Source of the DNA: Pachysolen tannophilus NRRL Y-2460
Lineage: Eukaryota; Ascomycota; Pichiomycetes; Alaninales; Pachysolenaceae
Length of the DNA stretch: 64,000 nucleotides
Reading direction: 5' to 3'
Assembly (NCBI GenBank): GCA_001661245.1
Contig: KV454012.1
Span: 826,848 to 890,847, forward strand
Numbering within the stretch: position 1 is the first letter of the stretch; each line of letters starts with the position of its first letter. Positions 28,200-40,383 of the stretch are shown piece after piece. Made by a program: the position numbers and the translations under genes. Under the pieces are notes generated by a model that saw only the letters and a list, made by a program, of their open reading frames with translations, was not told where the DNA came from and did no database searches.

Positions 28200-30140
28200 A
28201 TGTCTATGGATAATACGGCTAATGATGGTAGTACGGCCAGTACGATGAAGAGTGTTTCGGCGAATACGAAAACAGTGACATCGGAGTTACTGAGACCTTA
28301 TAAATGTCCAATGTGTGATAAGCTGTTTCATAGGTTGGAACATCAGACAAGACATATCAGAACACATACCGGTGAAAAACCTCATCATTGCAATTACCCC
28401 GGATGTTTTAAAAAATTTTCTAGGTCAGATGAGTTAACAAGACATTTGAGAATACATACAAATCCGAATTCTAGAAAGAGACAACAGGAGAGGAAAAAAT
28501 TCTTACAGCAGCAGCAGCAGCAGCAGCAGTTGCAACAACAACAACAACAACAAAATCATAAAATTGTACCGGAGAATATTAGTGGCGCGGATGATGTAGC
28601 CAATACTGCTTTAATGGACATTGACGATACTAATTCTAATGCTAATAGTGATGCTCTGGTGTCAAAAACAAGAATACCATTAAAGCCAAAGATTAAAAAA
28701 TCAAAGGCAAAGAAAGAATCACTTTTGAATAGTACATCAAGTCCTAATTTGAAAAAAAAATCCCAGGATATTATACTTTCAAATTCCAAATCATCGTTGG
28801 ATATGAATGTCTTGGCAACAGCTGCATCGGAAGAGTTGAAACAGTTGGAGCGTATCAAGCAGCATAATAATAGCAGTGATAGTAATAGTAGTAACAACAG
28901 TAATAGTATTGGTAATAATAATGCGGGGACATCTAAAAGCAATGTTCAATTTTTATTGGGTTCAGAAGATGATTTGATAAAACAAGTCAAATCCTTACCA
29001 TCGTTATCCGATTATTTCAGCAGTCATCCGTCTTCTTCTACATTAGCATCATATATACCCAGTGCACAATTTCCTCATCTGCTTCCACATCAACAGCCAC
29101 TCTCGCATCCACAATCACAGTCAAATTTACAATCGCAGTCGCATCCACAACCAAATGCAAATTCAAATATACCTCAAAATCAGAATCAATATCAGTACCA
29201 TTATCTGCCACAGCAACAGCACTATTCATTACCAATCACGCCACCTGCCCCTGCACCTTCATCATCTTCATCTTCGCTGGTTTCACCATTTTTCCAACGT
29301 CCTGGTAAAACAACTTTTTCGTCATTGCAACGTATGACTCCGATCATATCTAATGGAAACGAACGGAACAGTATGCAGGTGGTATCAACAACAGTGGAAG
29401 GCTCCAAACCAAACAGTGCATTGTCGAGATCGTATTCAAACACCGATTTTTACAATCTTAGCAAGTCTAATAATAATAAAAAATCAAGACCAAATTCCCC
29501 TACAATGCTTTCGTTTGGAAATTCAGGTTTGGTTAATCCACCTCCATTCTTTAGCCAACCTAATTCATTCACTAATTTGTCCTCCCTAATTTACTCAAAA
29601 CTTCCTGGTGGTGCCAATATCAATACCAATGCAAATTCCAATACCAATTCCAATGTCAATAACGTTAATTCCGGGGCCAACATGGGCACCAGCGCTTATT
29701 CCAGCTCTAATGGCAGTTCTAGCCTTGGTGGAAGCACCAGTGCCATACATAGTCGTGACTCATCGGCGGCATTGCATTTATTAGGTTTGGGGTTGACGTC
29801 ATCCTCGTCTTCAACTATGCCCAAAAATATGGTTGCGACCCCGGAGGAAACTCCTTTGCAAACACCTCTGGTTTCACCAGGGTTACACCCGGTAAGTTCT
29901 TTCACTTCAGGTGGAGTCTCTTCTAATCACATGTCATTGCCGCCACTACGAAGTTTGAAATTAGATTTGCCTCAAGATTTGAAAGATGTAGAAGATGAAG
30001 ACCAAGACCAAGAAGAAGAATCAGGTAAAAAAACCCCCACCAATCATTCATTCCAATCTGCAGTTAATAAGAATCAGAATAATAATGTAGGATTAATGGG
30101 GTTCACTCCTATAAACAACAGTAACCAGGAGGGCCACTGA
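28200..30140 (+). CDS. C2H2 zinc-finger repressor, Mig1/Mig2-like
   Basis: DNA-binding repressor of glucose-repressed genes in the Mig1/CreA family. Two C2H2 fingers near the N-terminus: C36-C39-H52-H56 and C64-C69-H82-H86. They carry the family-specific [19 protein letters not shown] and [10 protein letters not shown] recognition helices. A basic [11 protein letters not shown] follows, then a CAG/CAA-encoded Gln tract (about residues 103-120), long Ser/Asn/Gln-rich linkers and an acidic end. 646 residues, in the range of Mig1/CreA. The finger-1 residue before the conserved Phe (L42) is encoded by CTG, where relatives have a small residue. Mig1-type boxes occur upstream of glucokinase in this window. 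MIG1 versus MIG2/MIG3 is not resolved. Confidence 0.88.
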   Translation: MSMDNTANDGSTASTMKSVSANTKTVTSELLRPYKCPMCDKLFHRLEHQTRHIRTHTGEKPHHCNYPGCFKKFSRSDELTRHLRIHTNPNSRKRQQERKKFLQQQQQQQQLQQQQQQQNHKIVPENISGADDVANTALMDIDDTNSNANSDALVSKTRIPLKPKIKKSKAKKESLLNSTSSPNLKKKSQDIILSNSKSSLDMNVLATAASEELKQLERIKQHNNSSDSNSSNNSNSIGNNNAGTSKSNVQFLLGSEDDLIKQVKSLPSLSDYFSSHPSSSTLASYIPSAQFPHLLPHQQPLSHPQSQSNLQSQSHPQPNANSNIPQNQNQYQYHYLPQQQHYSLPITPPAPAPSSSSSSLVSPFFQRPGKTTFSSLQRMTPIISNGNERNSMQVVSTTVEGSKPNSALSRSYSNTDFYNLSKSNNNKKSRPNSPTMLSFGNSGLVNPPPFFSQPNSFTNLSSLIYSKLPGGANINTNANSNTNSNVNNVNSGANMGTSAYSSSNGSSSLGGSTSAIHSRDSSAALHLLGLGLTSSSSSTMPKNMVATPEETPLQTPLVSPGLHPVSSFTSGGVSSNHMSLPPLRSLKLDLPQDLKDVEDEDQDQEEESGKKTPTNHSFQSAVNKNQNNNVGLMGFTPINNSNQEGH

Positions 30141-30471
30141 GACTTACAACTTTCTGTCGGTGTATTTGCGTGTTATATTTACATGTATGTTTAAGTCAAT
30201 ATATATATAATAATAATGCTTGATGAATTGTATTTTAAGTTTATGCTTTTTTCTTTTTTTTTTTTTTTATCTTTTGTTTTATTGTTTTAGGCTACAACAT
30301 TTGAAATGTTGTGTTTCTCGATTCATGTCAAGAAAATTCCCAATTTTGGATAACAAAGTATGATTTCCCCCTCTGCACGAGTCTGGTATATAAATAGCTC
30401 GAAATAAGGGATAATCAGATGAAGATTCTGTGTAGTTATAGTATTGTACTTTATTTATAATTACTGAAAGA
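30141..30471. other. Intergenic: Mig1-like 3' end and GPI-protein promoter
   Basis: After a TA/AT-rich stretch and poly-T (30250-30270) comes the 19-bp palindrome at 30294-30312, then a TATA-like GGTATATAAATAG (30385-30397) about 75 bp before the next ATG. No other gene is seen. Confidence 0.55.
30294..30312. promoter_or_regulatory. 19-bp palindrome ACAACATTTGAAATGTTGT
   Basis: Perfect 9-bp arms around a single G. The same element, with C at the centre (its reverse complement), recurs at 33853-33871. This copy lies 160 bp upstream of a secreted-protein gene. Confidence 0.6.
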
Positions 30472-31708
30472 ATGGATTTTGTAACAATGAAGTTAGCAAT
30501 TGTTAGGTTCTGTTTAAGTTTATTAGTTTTCAGCTCTTGGGCACATGCCAACTCAAGTTCGTATACAACTTCAACGCCTGCTTATGTATTTTCGGTAAGT
30601 AAGTAAGGGAAGGGAAAAAAAAAGGGATGATAAAGGAAAAGGGAAGCTTAGCTTACATAAAAGAGAGAAAGAAAGAAAAATCTGTAACTAACATCATTTT
30701 ATTTTATAAAAGTCCAATTCGGCATTCGGTTGTTCCAGTTGTTCATTAATCACTACTCTGTCAAGTTTGCAAGGCACAGAGTCATATACACCTTCAAGCA
30801 CAACAAGTAGCAGTACAACTGTCAGTAGCGCTACTGATAGTAGTACAAGTAGTAGTACCACTAGTAGCGGTAGCACCACAGGTATTGCTTCAACCGTGCT
30901 GGATCAAGTTGGTTCTCAACATAGCGCAATTTCAGCTCACAATAATGGAGAGGGGAGTTCTTCTACATTAACGGCGTTCGCGTCAGCTCTTTCTTCGGTT
31001 CCTTCAAAATCCGATTCAGACGACACTACTACGATTACTGTTGCCACAGAGACTATAACATCGAGCATTTTACCTGCTCAGCTTATAGTTGTTACCTCAT
31101 CTAGTCTGGTCAATGTAACAGGAGTTTCAGTTTTCCCTGCTATTGCAAGCGCAATCAGCGCTTTTATCGATGGATCAGATACAGCTCTGAGTTTTGTTAC
31201 GAGTTACTACACTAGTTCGTCATTCAAGACATTTGTTTCAACTTACGTGCTGTTCAATACCTCATCGGGTTCAAGTACTTATAAAACTACTTACACTGCA
31301 GGTTCAACAAATAGTACAGGAGGGTATGGCAAGAAATGGAATATACTGACTTCACAGGCAAGTCTACCTTTCACTTACACTGTTACCGTTAATAATTGTT
31401 ACGCTTCAGCATCGGTTCCAATATCATCAATTCCAAGTTCGGCTTTAGAGCTTGCTCTCGGTTCTTCTGTTGTTTTCCCATCAACCCTTTTCCCATCTTC
31501 TACATCTTTCCCAAATTTTTCATCAATTTTATCAACATCGACATTCAGTTTTGATGAAACGGTGAAAAGTTCATCTGAAGCCACACCCTTTGGTACCACA
31601 GCAGAATTCGACATTTCAACTGGAGGTGCAAATCATAGAATTGGTAGAATTGAAATTACAGGTGTATTAGGAATCATCTTTACTGCATTGTTGTCAATTA
31701 TAATGTAA
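30472..31708 (+). CDS. Ser/Thr-rich GPI-anchored cell-surface protein (spliced)
   Basis: Two exons: 30472-30594 and 30713-31708. The intron is 30595-30712, with donor GTAAGT, branch CTAAC near 30688 and acceptor AAAAG. The join is in frame and gives 372 residues. Exon 1 supplies a signal peptide (hydrophobic core VRFCLSLLVFSSW, cleavage after AHA near residue 27). The mature part has a CSSC pair and a long Ser/Thr region, then a less repetitive domain with Cys in NNCYAS. The last 15 residues (GVLGIIFTALLSIIM) with upstream STGGANH look like a GPI-attachment signal. It is a wall or plasma-membrane glycoprotein of unknown function; I recognise no named family. An alternative start is the ATG at 30487. 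Confidence 0.75.
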
Positions 31709-33645
<1,937 letters not shown>

Positions 33646-34156
33646 ATATGATGATTTTACAGTTTTATAGTTTCTCTTATTTTCGGCTTTTTCCCTTTTA
33701 TATGTACTTTTAAACATATTTGTATACTCATTTATAGATATGTGATAAAAATATGAATGATGTGCCAAAACAACAACTCCGAAGAATATAAAATTATAAA
33801 CTTTACTTAAAAGTGACCTATTTGGGTCGTGTCGTGGCCCAATATCTGAACCACAACATTTCAAATGTTGTATGTACGTTTTGGGAAACTTCTCAACATC
33901 AAAGAAATTCAGTAAACTTTAAATGTTGATAAGATAATTTTCCGAGAGATAAGCCATGAACGGTATAAAAGACAGTAAAGATATCAAATCATTATGTCCG
34001 CAAAACTTATTTTCTTCCTGTTCTATTTTATTTTAATGTGTTATTTTCTTTTCTTACTTTCAGTTTTAGTTTTGATGGTACTTTTGTTTTAGCGCTTATA
34101 AAGGAAAAGTTTGAAAAAAAGCATTAATCGTGATTGAATTTACTTGAGCTTTGAAT
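33646..34156. other. Intergenic: MET17 3' end and membrane-protein promoter
   Basis: Contains TTTGGGTCGTGTCGTGGCCCAA (an imperfect dyad near 33820-33842), the 19-bp palindrome at 33853-33871, a related AAATGTTGAT at 33921, and poly-T-rich DNA. No gene is seen. Confidence 0.5.
33853..33871. promoter_or_regulatory. 19-bp palindrome ACAACATTTCAAATGTTGT
   Basis: Same 9-bp arms as the element at 30294-30312, with C instead of G at the centre. It lies 286 bp upstream of the Ser-rich membrane-protein gene. Confidence 0.6.
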
Positions 34157-35524
34157 ATGACTGTTTCAAAGACATCTATGGTTCGTATAGTGCAATGGGG
34201 TTTAGCCGCCATTGCATTGGCGATTTCTGGGAAGTTAACTTCAGATAATACTTCATTATCATCTATAGCTTCTGATCTTAACGATTTAAATTCTTCAAAT
34301 TCATCAACATCGTCAACCTTATCTTCCTTAACTAAAAGGTATGCATATTTGAATAAAGAAATTTTAAGTGAAGGTAATTATAGCGAAGAAGAAAATAATT
34401 ATAATGGGAGCGGTTATTTACAACTATTAAAAAGAGAGGATGATGATGACGATACTGATTCAAGTTCTAATATAACTTTGGCTTCTAGTTTAAAATCATC
34501 AGCCATTTCATTGTCTTCAGGTTCTCTTTCGGTTTTTTCAATTCCTACACTTTCATTTTTACCAAAATCGTTCACTGAAAATTATGTCAAAGCGTTCTCA
34601 ATCACTTCTACTTCAACTTCAACTTCAAGTTCGTTAACTAAAACTGATTACAGTTATATGGGTGGATTAGCGGTTAGTGAAGTAGGTGCCCATGTTTTGT
34701 TTTTTGCCAGTTTTGTCTACCAAGTTGCTGAATATGGCGCAATGGATTGCACAAGTATTGAGAGTTTATTACAAAATTATAATGTAACTAATGACGATAG
34801 TGAAGATCTAAGTGATTTTTTCAATTATCTAGAGTCAAGTAGTAATGATACTAGTAGTGATGATGACATAATTAGCTCAATATTTTCAGGTTATTCAAAT
34901 TCGTCTACATCTTCTTCAGCTTCTTTGAGTGGTCTCAGCACTAATAATCTTACTACAACTGAGACTGAAGCTAAGTTATTGATACAATTGGCTTCAAACT
35001 GTCAATTGAAAAAAGCTTCAATTGGTATTTGTTTTGTAGTATGGGTTGCTTATATTATTACCACAAGCTCAGTCTCATATAGTGGCTACAGCTTATATAA
35101 ATCCTATAAGAGTTCCAAAAGCAGCAGCGGTGATAATAAAACCACAGAACCAAAAACTGGTTCTAGTGCTCTGGCAAAAAATCTAGATTCAAATAATACA
35201 GATCATAAGAATAATTTTTCAACAAGGGAGAGTCCAAGTAAAGCAACGCCAACAAGTAGCGGGACTAAAGATGTCGTTGATACAGGAAAGAATAATCAAT
35301 TTCGTTTAATTTATAACAAGACAGGAGTATTTAGTTCTCATGGAAGCAATAATGCATCTTCAACTACAATTGATAACGACCAAAGTAAAAACGATTTTCC
35401 AGTAGAACCTAAGAAGAAGACTCAATATAGGTTGGTATATAATAGGTCGGTAACTTTTCCAAAAATTGAAAGCTATGAAGTTGATGATGATGAAGATCCA
35501 AGTATGGAAAAATTGGATGTTTGA
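34157..35524 (+). CDS. Ser-rich multi-pass membrane protein, possibly MARVEL-like
   Basis: 455 residues from the ATG at 34157; an in-frame TTG two codons earlier is ignored. Hydrophobic segments at about 10-26 (VRIVQWGLAAIALAISG), 168-192 (GLAVSEVGAHVLFFASFVYQV) and 287-311 (SIGICFVVWVAYIITTSSVSY). The Ser/Asp-rich loops between them carry several N-glycosylation sequons. The order 'basic-Q start, aromatic-rich middle helices, NCQLKKASIGICF..W last helix' resembles fungal MARVEL proteins of the Nce102 type, with large extracellular insertions. This is inference. The cytosolic tail of about 145 residues carries two copies of a (T/N)Q(F/Y)RL(I/V)YN(K/R)(S/T)xxF motif near the end. Function unknown. 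Confidence 0.7.
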   Translation: MTVSKTSMVRIVQWGLAAIALAISGKLTSDNTSLSSIASDLNDLNSSNSSTSSTLSSLTKRYAYLNKEILSEGNYSEEENNYNGSGYLQLLKREDDDDDTDSSSNITLASSLKSSAISLSSGSLSVFSIPTLSFLPKSFTENYVKAFSITSTSTSTSSSLTKTDYSYMGGLAVSEVGAHVLFFASFVYQVAEYGAMDCTSIESLLQNYNVTNDDSEDLSDFFNYLESSSNDTSSDDDIISSIFSGYSNSSTSSSASLSGLSTNNLTTTETEAKLLIQLASNCQLKKASIGICFVVWVAYIITTSSVSYSGYSLYKSYKSSKSSSGDNKTTEPKTGSSALAKNLDSNNTDHKNNFSTRESPSKATPTSSGTKDVVDTGKNNQFRLIYNKTGVFSSHGSNNASSTTIDNDQSKNDFPVEPKKKTQYRLVYNRSVTFPKIESYEVDDDEDPSMEKLDV

Positions 35525-36786
35525 AAATAAAAAAAATAAAAAAAAAAAAACAAAATACAAAAAAAAAATTGAAATGCTCTCATATATTTTCAAAGATTCA
35601 TTTCCTCAGTTATTTCCACGTTTTTTTATTGGCATCAATTCATTTATTTACTTGCAAGAAAAAGAATATATATATTATTATTTATCATACATTTTTTTTT
35701 ACTTTATGCTTCAAGATGCAAATACCCCACTTCGGCTTAATTGCATTTTGATTCAATTTCTTTTTTTCCATCCATTTTCTTCTTATTTTTTTTTCTTTTT
35801 TTGTTTTTTGGTTAGCAAATCTTTCTTTTTTTTGATTTTGTCATTTAGGTACATGTTCTCACCAAAGAAAGTGAATCTTCAAAAGATGAAGCAAATGATA
35901 TTTGAAAGAAATAATATAATGCATAATGAAATGGAAAATTTATCTTTTAATGTAATACGTACGTAGCTTTAAAATTTTCGCTAACGCAAAAAAATTATTT
36001 TATATACATGATCTTAACTTTAAAAGAGGAATGAACGATGAGGGATATGAACTATGAACTATGAACTAAATCTCTTTGAATTACAATATCTCTCATGGTT
36101 TGTAAATAAGGACAATATGTATGATAATAATTCTATATATAAATAACAACAAACATTGTAAAAAAGACTGGAAGACAAGAAGAGAAAAATTTAACATATT
36201 CAACATATAATAATTCATATAATAAATAAATAAATAGCATAACTAGCATAACAAATAAATAAAATCATTCATGTAAAGAAGTGAAACAAAAAAAAAAACA
36301 ATTAAGAAACAAGATTATTAGTTTTTTTTTATCAAGTTTTTCTGTTTTCTTTCTTTTTTTTTGGGTTTTTTTTTTTTTTTTTTGTTTTTGTTTTTCTTGA
36401 TTGTTGTTTATATATATGTATTACCATCATATTGTTTCTTTTAACTTTAAAGATCCCAAAAAATTTCCATTTCAAAAACAAGTTTAAGCCGAAAAGCAAA
36501 AGAAAAAAAGAAAAAAAAAAATAAAAACAGAAGATGGTAATGTTCTTTCTTTTTTCTTTTTTTTTTTCCTATAGTTTTTTTGCTAAAACTAAAATTTAAA
36601 TAACTGTAAAACAGAAGAAAAGCACACACATATTTTTATAAATAATACCTTTGAAGAAGAGCAAACGAAAAATTAAGCTGGAAGACATAAGAGCAAAAAA
36701 AAAAGACATTTTATAAGATAAAACTAAAATCCGAGAAATGCGAAATGAGAAATGCGCGAAATGCAAATTAATGACAAGAAAAATCT
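35525..36786. other. Long convergent intergenic region
   Basis: Homopolymer-rich 3' flanks of two convergent genes. Open frames here (e.g. 35466-35966) are Phe/Ile/Lys-rich translations of A/T runs and are not supported as genes. A short tandem ATGAACTATGAACTATGAACT lies at about 36046-36066. Nothing else is recognised. Confidence 0.55.
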
Positions 36787-37980
36787 TCAAGTTTCGCCAT
36801 GTTTAAAACAACATCTTCTTCCATATCTACATTCTCCGAATTTTGTCCAATTTGCACAAGCTTTTGTCTTCCAGTTACGAGGTCTCTTGACTTGTTTCAA
36901 TTCCTGTTCACCATGAGCAAATTGACATTTAGAACCGTAGGGACATGCACCTCTTTTCATATATTGCAAGCACAACTCTGTCTTGTACAACTCAGGGTTT
37001 TGTGTTATGGAACCACCAGAATTATCCTTTGATTCGAGTGATGAAGCAGTAGAATTATTTCTGTTAGAATTTTCTTCAACGGATTTATCACCAGTAGATA
37101 ACAATAAAAGGTTTTCTTCAGTTAACTGTTGTTGGTTAATAATAGCTTGCTGCGAAAACTGTTGTTGAGAAAATTGTTGTTGCGCTATAGCACTATCTGC
37201 GTTGACGCTGTTATTCAAATTAACATTCACATTAGGATTGGTATTATCATTAAGCAAATAGTTTTGATGCTGCTGCTGCTGTTGCTGCTGCTGGTACAAT
37301 TGTGTGTGGGAACCAGAAGAATGTAATGGGCTTGCAGGTGAAACACCACCACTACCACTACCATTTGCACTACAACTACCACTTGCACTGCCAGTGGCAT
37401 TGATTGTATTCTGCTGTTGAATTCTCAGCAACTGCTCCTGTTGCTGCTGGAGCTGTTGCTGTAATAAAAACTGTTGCTGGATTAAAAGCTGCTGCTGTTC
37501 CAAAGTCAACCCAACAGGTTGAGGCAGCTGAGTCTGCATTTGCGGCTGGAGTAAGTTTCCTGACGAAAGAGAAGATAAACCACCGGAAGATAAACCACCA
37601 GAAGAGGAAACACCGCCTGTGGCATTAAACGTTAGTGGCGACGATGAAGAGTATTGCTGATGCTGAGGTTGCTGATGCTGGTGCTGATGATGTTGCTGAA
37701 CCTTGTCATCTCCCCATAAATTTGGTATTAGTCTTGTCATGTCCATATTGTTCTGCGAGCTCAAACTACCATTCAAAGTTGTAGATGTAGAAATTCCCGA
37801 GGAACAATGAGATAACGGAACCGAAGAAACCAATTTGAAAATATCCTCTGAATTCGCCATCATCGACGACAGAGTTTGCGATTCATGGTCATGGTCATGG
37901 TCATGACCATGACCATGAGCAAAATTCGGTAGCTTTGATAACGTAGCTGTAGCTATAGGATCGTTATTATAATAATTCAT
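36787..37980 (-). CDS. Tandem CCCH zinc-finger mRNA-decay factor, Cth1/Cth2 (Tis11)-like
   Basis: The tristetraprolin-type protein binds AU-rich elements in 3' UTRs and promotes decay. In yeast Cth1/Cth2 remodel metabolism under iron deficiency. Two C-x8-C-x5-C-x3-H fingers occupy the extreme C-terminus: C337-C346-C352-H356, preceded by YKTELC, and C375-C384-C390-H394, preceded by WKTKAC. The lead-ins and 18-residue spacing are exactly those of the family. The rest (residues 1-328) is Gln/Ser/Asn-rich, with CAG-type Gln runs and an unusual HGHGHDHDHDHE stretch at about residues 22-33. The start ATG at 37980 is in a clear context. It ends only three residues after the last zinc ligand. Confidence 0.9.
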   Translation of the reverse strand: MNYYNNDPIATATLSKLPNFAHGHGHDHDHDHESQTLSSMMANSEDIFKLVSSVPLSHCSSGISTSTTLNGSLSSQNNMDMTRLIPNLWGDDKVQQHHQHQHQQPQHQQYSSSSPLTFNATGGVSSSGGLSSGGLSSLSSGNLLQPQMQTQLPQPVGLTLEQQQLLIQQQFLLQQQLQQQQEQLLRIQQQNTINATGSASGSCSANGSGSGGVSPASPLHSSGSHTQLYQQQQQQQQHQNYLLNDNTNPNVNVNLNNSVNADSAIAQQQFSQQQFSQQAIINQQQLTEENLLLLSTGDKSVEENSNRNNSTASSLESKDNSGGSITQNPELYKTELCLQYMKRGACPYGSKCQFAHGEQELKQVKRPRNWKTKACANWTKFGECRYGRRCCFKHGET

Positions 37981-38852
37981 CTTTCCTATTTCACAATACT
38001 GAATAAATATAATAAATAAAAAAAAAAATAAAAATTTAAAATTTTTTAAATTTTTTAANNNNNNNNNNNNNNNNNNNNNNNNNNNNNNNNNNNNNNNNNN
38101 NNNNNNNNNNNNNNNNNNNNNNNNNNNNNNNNNNNNNNNNNNNNNNNNNNNNNNNNNNNNNNNNNNNNNNNNNNNNNNNNNNNNNNNNNNNNNNNNNNNN
38201 NNNNNNNNNNNNNNNNNNNNNNNNNNNNNNNNNNNNNNNNNNNNNNNNNNNNNNNNNNNNNNNNNNNNNNNNNNNNNNNNNNNNNNNNNNNNNNNNNNNN
38301 NNNNNNNNNNNNNNNNNNNNNNNNNNNNNNNNNNNNNNNNNNNNNNNNNNNNNNNNNNNNNNNNNNNNNNNNNNNNNNNNNNNNNNNNNNNNNNNNNNNN
38401 NNNNNNNNNNNNNNNNNNNNNNNAATAATAATAATATAATAAATAAAAAAAAAATAAAAATTTTAAAATTTTTAATTATTAAAAGTAAAAAAAAAAAAAT
38501 AAAAATAAAATAATTAAAAGAGAGAAAGAGAGATTAAAGATTATATATATGATTGATTAACCTCTCCTATAATAAATAAATAAAAAACTTGCAGCTCCAG
38601 TCTTTTTCTATCCAATATCTATTTTCTCATCAAAACTCTTTTGCTTAATATATAAATAATAATACTATATAATAATTTTGTCTTGTTTTTTTTTTCTAAT
38701 TTTTTTTATTTTCTGAGAGAAACAGAGTAAAAAAAAAATTTACCGGATGAATTATTGATTTAAGAGAGGTTTTTTCTTCTTTTCTTCTGGAAAAACCGTT
38801 TGGTCATGTGACCGAATTTTTCATTTTTGGTGGAAACGAAAAAAAAAAGTCT

Positions 38853-38862
38853 GTCACGTGAC
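38853..38862. promoter_or_regulatory. GTCACGTGAC palindrome (Cbf1-type E-box)
   Basis: Perfect 10-bp palindrome containing TCACGTGA. The related GGTCATGTGACC lies 40 bp before it. Which gene it serves is unclear: the CCCH factor start is about 0.9 kb away and GCN1 about 1.5 kb. Confidence 0.45.
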
Positions 38863-39986
38863 CCGGTTTCTGTATGTAAGAAGAGAGGTTAAGATATCGG
38901 AAATAAAGAAAACATAAAAAAAAAAAAAAGAAAGAATTGAGTGAGGTAATATGAATGAATGAGTAGGAAAGAAAAATTTTTTTTTTTTTTTTTGTAATAT
39001 ACGTTCGTTATAGGAAGGAGGAGTAGATCTATGTATGTATCGATTGAGTGTCATCTGCTGATCTCTTTGAAATGTGATATTTATTTCAATTGATGAGTTG
39101 GGTTGGGATGGGATGGGGGGTTTCCAAATCCGAATGAATGTTTCCCGGGTAAGAAGTTTTAACATATACATAAGACTACTTACGGATTTTTTATATGCTA
39201 TTTTAGTTTTGAGCTCGGGGTATTTGCAGATAGCGGTGGTAAAAAAAAATGTAAGCCACAGGTTATAGTGAAATCTGTTATATGAGGAAGGTACCCCGCT
39301 CGGATCAAAAAGAGAAAAGAGAGAAAAAAATTTTTTTTTAATTATTATTATTATTTTGTGCACCCTGCACCAGCCTGGAAACGAGTGTGCTGTGTAACAG
39401 AAACACCCTGCACACATCCTACACACACATTGCACCACTTCTTTTTCTTTTTTTTTCCCTTCGTAAACATCGTATAAGATAAAATAATGTCAAAAAAAAA
39501 AAGAAAAAGATACGATATACGATTCTGAGTTATCGTAGTTAGCGCCATTACCGATATAATCACAAATAAAAGTATCTGGATTAAACTGGATTCTGTCAGT
39601 TGATCAATTTAATAGATGCGCAATTAAAATTTTCTAGAGGTGTTGTGCCTTTCAACAAGATAACGGAAATGACAATTAGAATCGTAGATAGTTGATAATA
39701 TAATTTTCAATTTTTAAAAAACAATTTTAAAAATAATCACAACAACAAGGATAAATAAAAAATTTTTTATTTATTCATTTTTTTTTTTTGTTCGTTCCTC
39801 ATCGGATATGATTGCAATAATGAAAATAAGAAAATCTACAATTTTTTTTTATTATTACTTTTAACCTCTATACAAACTATTGATGGATCAACATTACAGC
39901 CTCAGAGTAAACTTTTTAAACACCGCTATCAGAAGGTGGTGAAAAAGTCGCGGTGTAATCCACAGCGCCCACATGAAAAGTGAGTA

Positions 39987-40016
39987 TTTCTATCTTTTTT
40001 TTCAAAAAGATAGAAA
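39987..40016. repeat. 13-bp inverted repeat (hairpin) upstream of GCN1
   Basis: TTTCTATCTTTTT, a 4-base loop TTTC, then AAAAAGATAGAAA: a perfect 13-bp stem. It lies next to a GC-richer patch and 370 bp upstream of GCN1. It could be an operator or the end of an unannotated transcript. Confidence 0.65.
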
Positions 40017-40383
40017 CAAACTGTAACGGATGACTTAACTGTAACCTATCATCATTGACTGTTATAGTTGATAAGGAAAAAAAAAAAAAGAAAAAAAAAG
40101 AAAAAAGGAAAAAAGGAAAAATAAAATGAATAAATTTTGAAAAAAGAATCTAAATTAAAAAACTTGGTCGTGAAACAAAACACAAAGAATTTATTAAAAA
40201 AAGAAAATTTTTCAGTTTTCGTTTACACGACCAAATTAATTTTTTTTGATTTTTTTTTTTTTTTCCTTTGTTTGTTGAAGGTTTTTTTTCTCTCTCTTCT
40301 TTTTTTTTTCTTTTTGTATGTAAGTAATTGAACAAGAGAGATAAATCTATTTATTTGAACATTTGCAGTTGTTTATAGGAAAC

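Larger units (their letters stand above)
37981..40383. other. Long intergenic region with assembly gap (N at 38059-38423)
   Basis: 2.4 kb between the CCCH-factor start and GCN1. It includes a 365-base N run flanked by A/T repeats, two E-box-like palindromes (GGTCATGTGACC at 38802-38813, GTCACGTGAC at 38853-38862), a GT/CA-rich tract at about 39357-39438, a GC-richer patch at 39935-39975 and a 13-bp hairpin at 39987-40016. Frames such as 38854-39438 are not credible genes. A promoter of this length may indicate complex control, or a non-coding RNA. Confidence 0.5.

Noticed and set aside
35466-35966. 166-codon plus-strand frame after the membrane-protein gene
   Set aside because: Phe/Ile/Tyr/Lys-rich translation of A/T runs, starting inside another gene; no conserved motif.
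38854-39438. 194-codon minus-strand open frame
   Set aside because: Composed of translated homopolymers and CA/GT tracts, with no family resemblance; it overlaps a GT-rich regulatory-looking region.
40316-40370. Short intron (GTATGT...TTTGCAG) before the GCN1 start
   Set aside because: Only about 50 bp long with no TACTAAC branch point; ATG codons at 40384 or 40405 give a complete Gcn1 without it.
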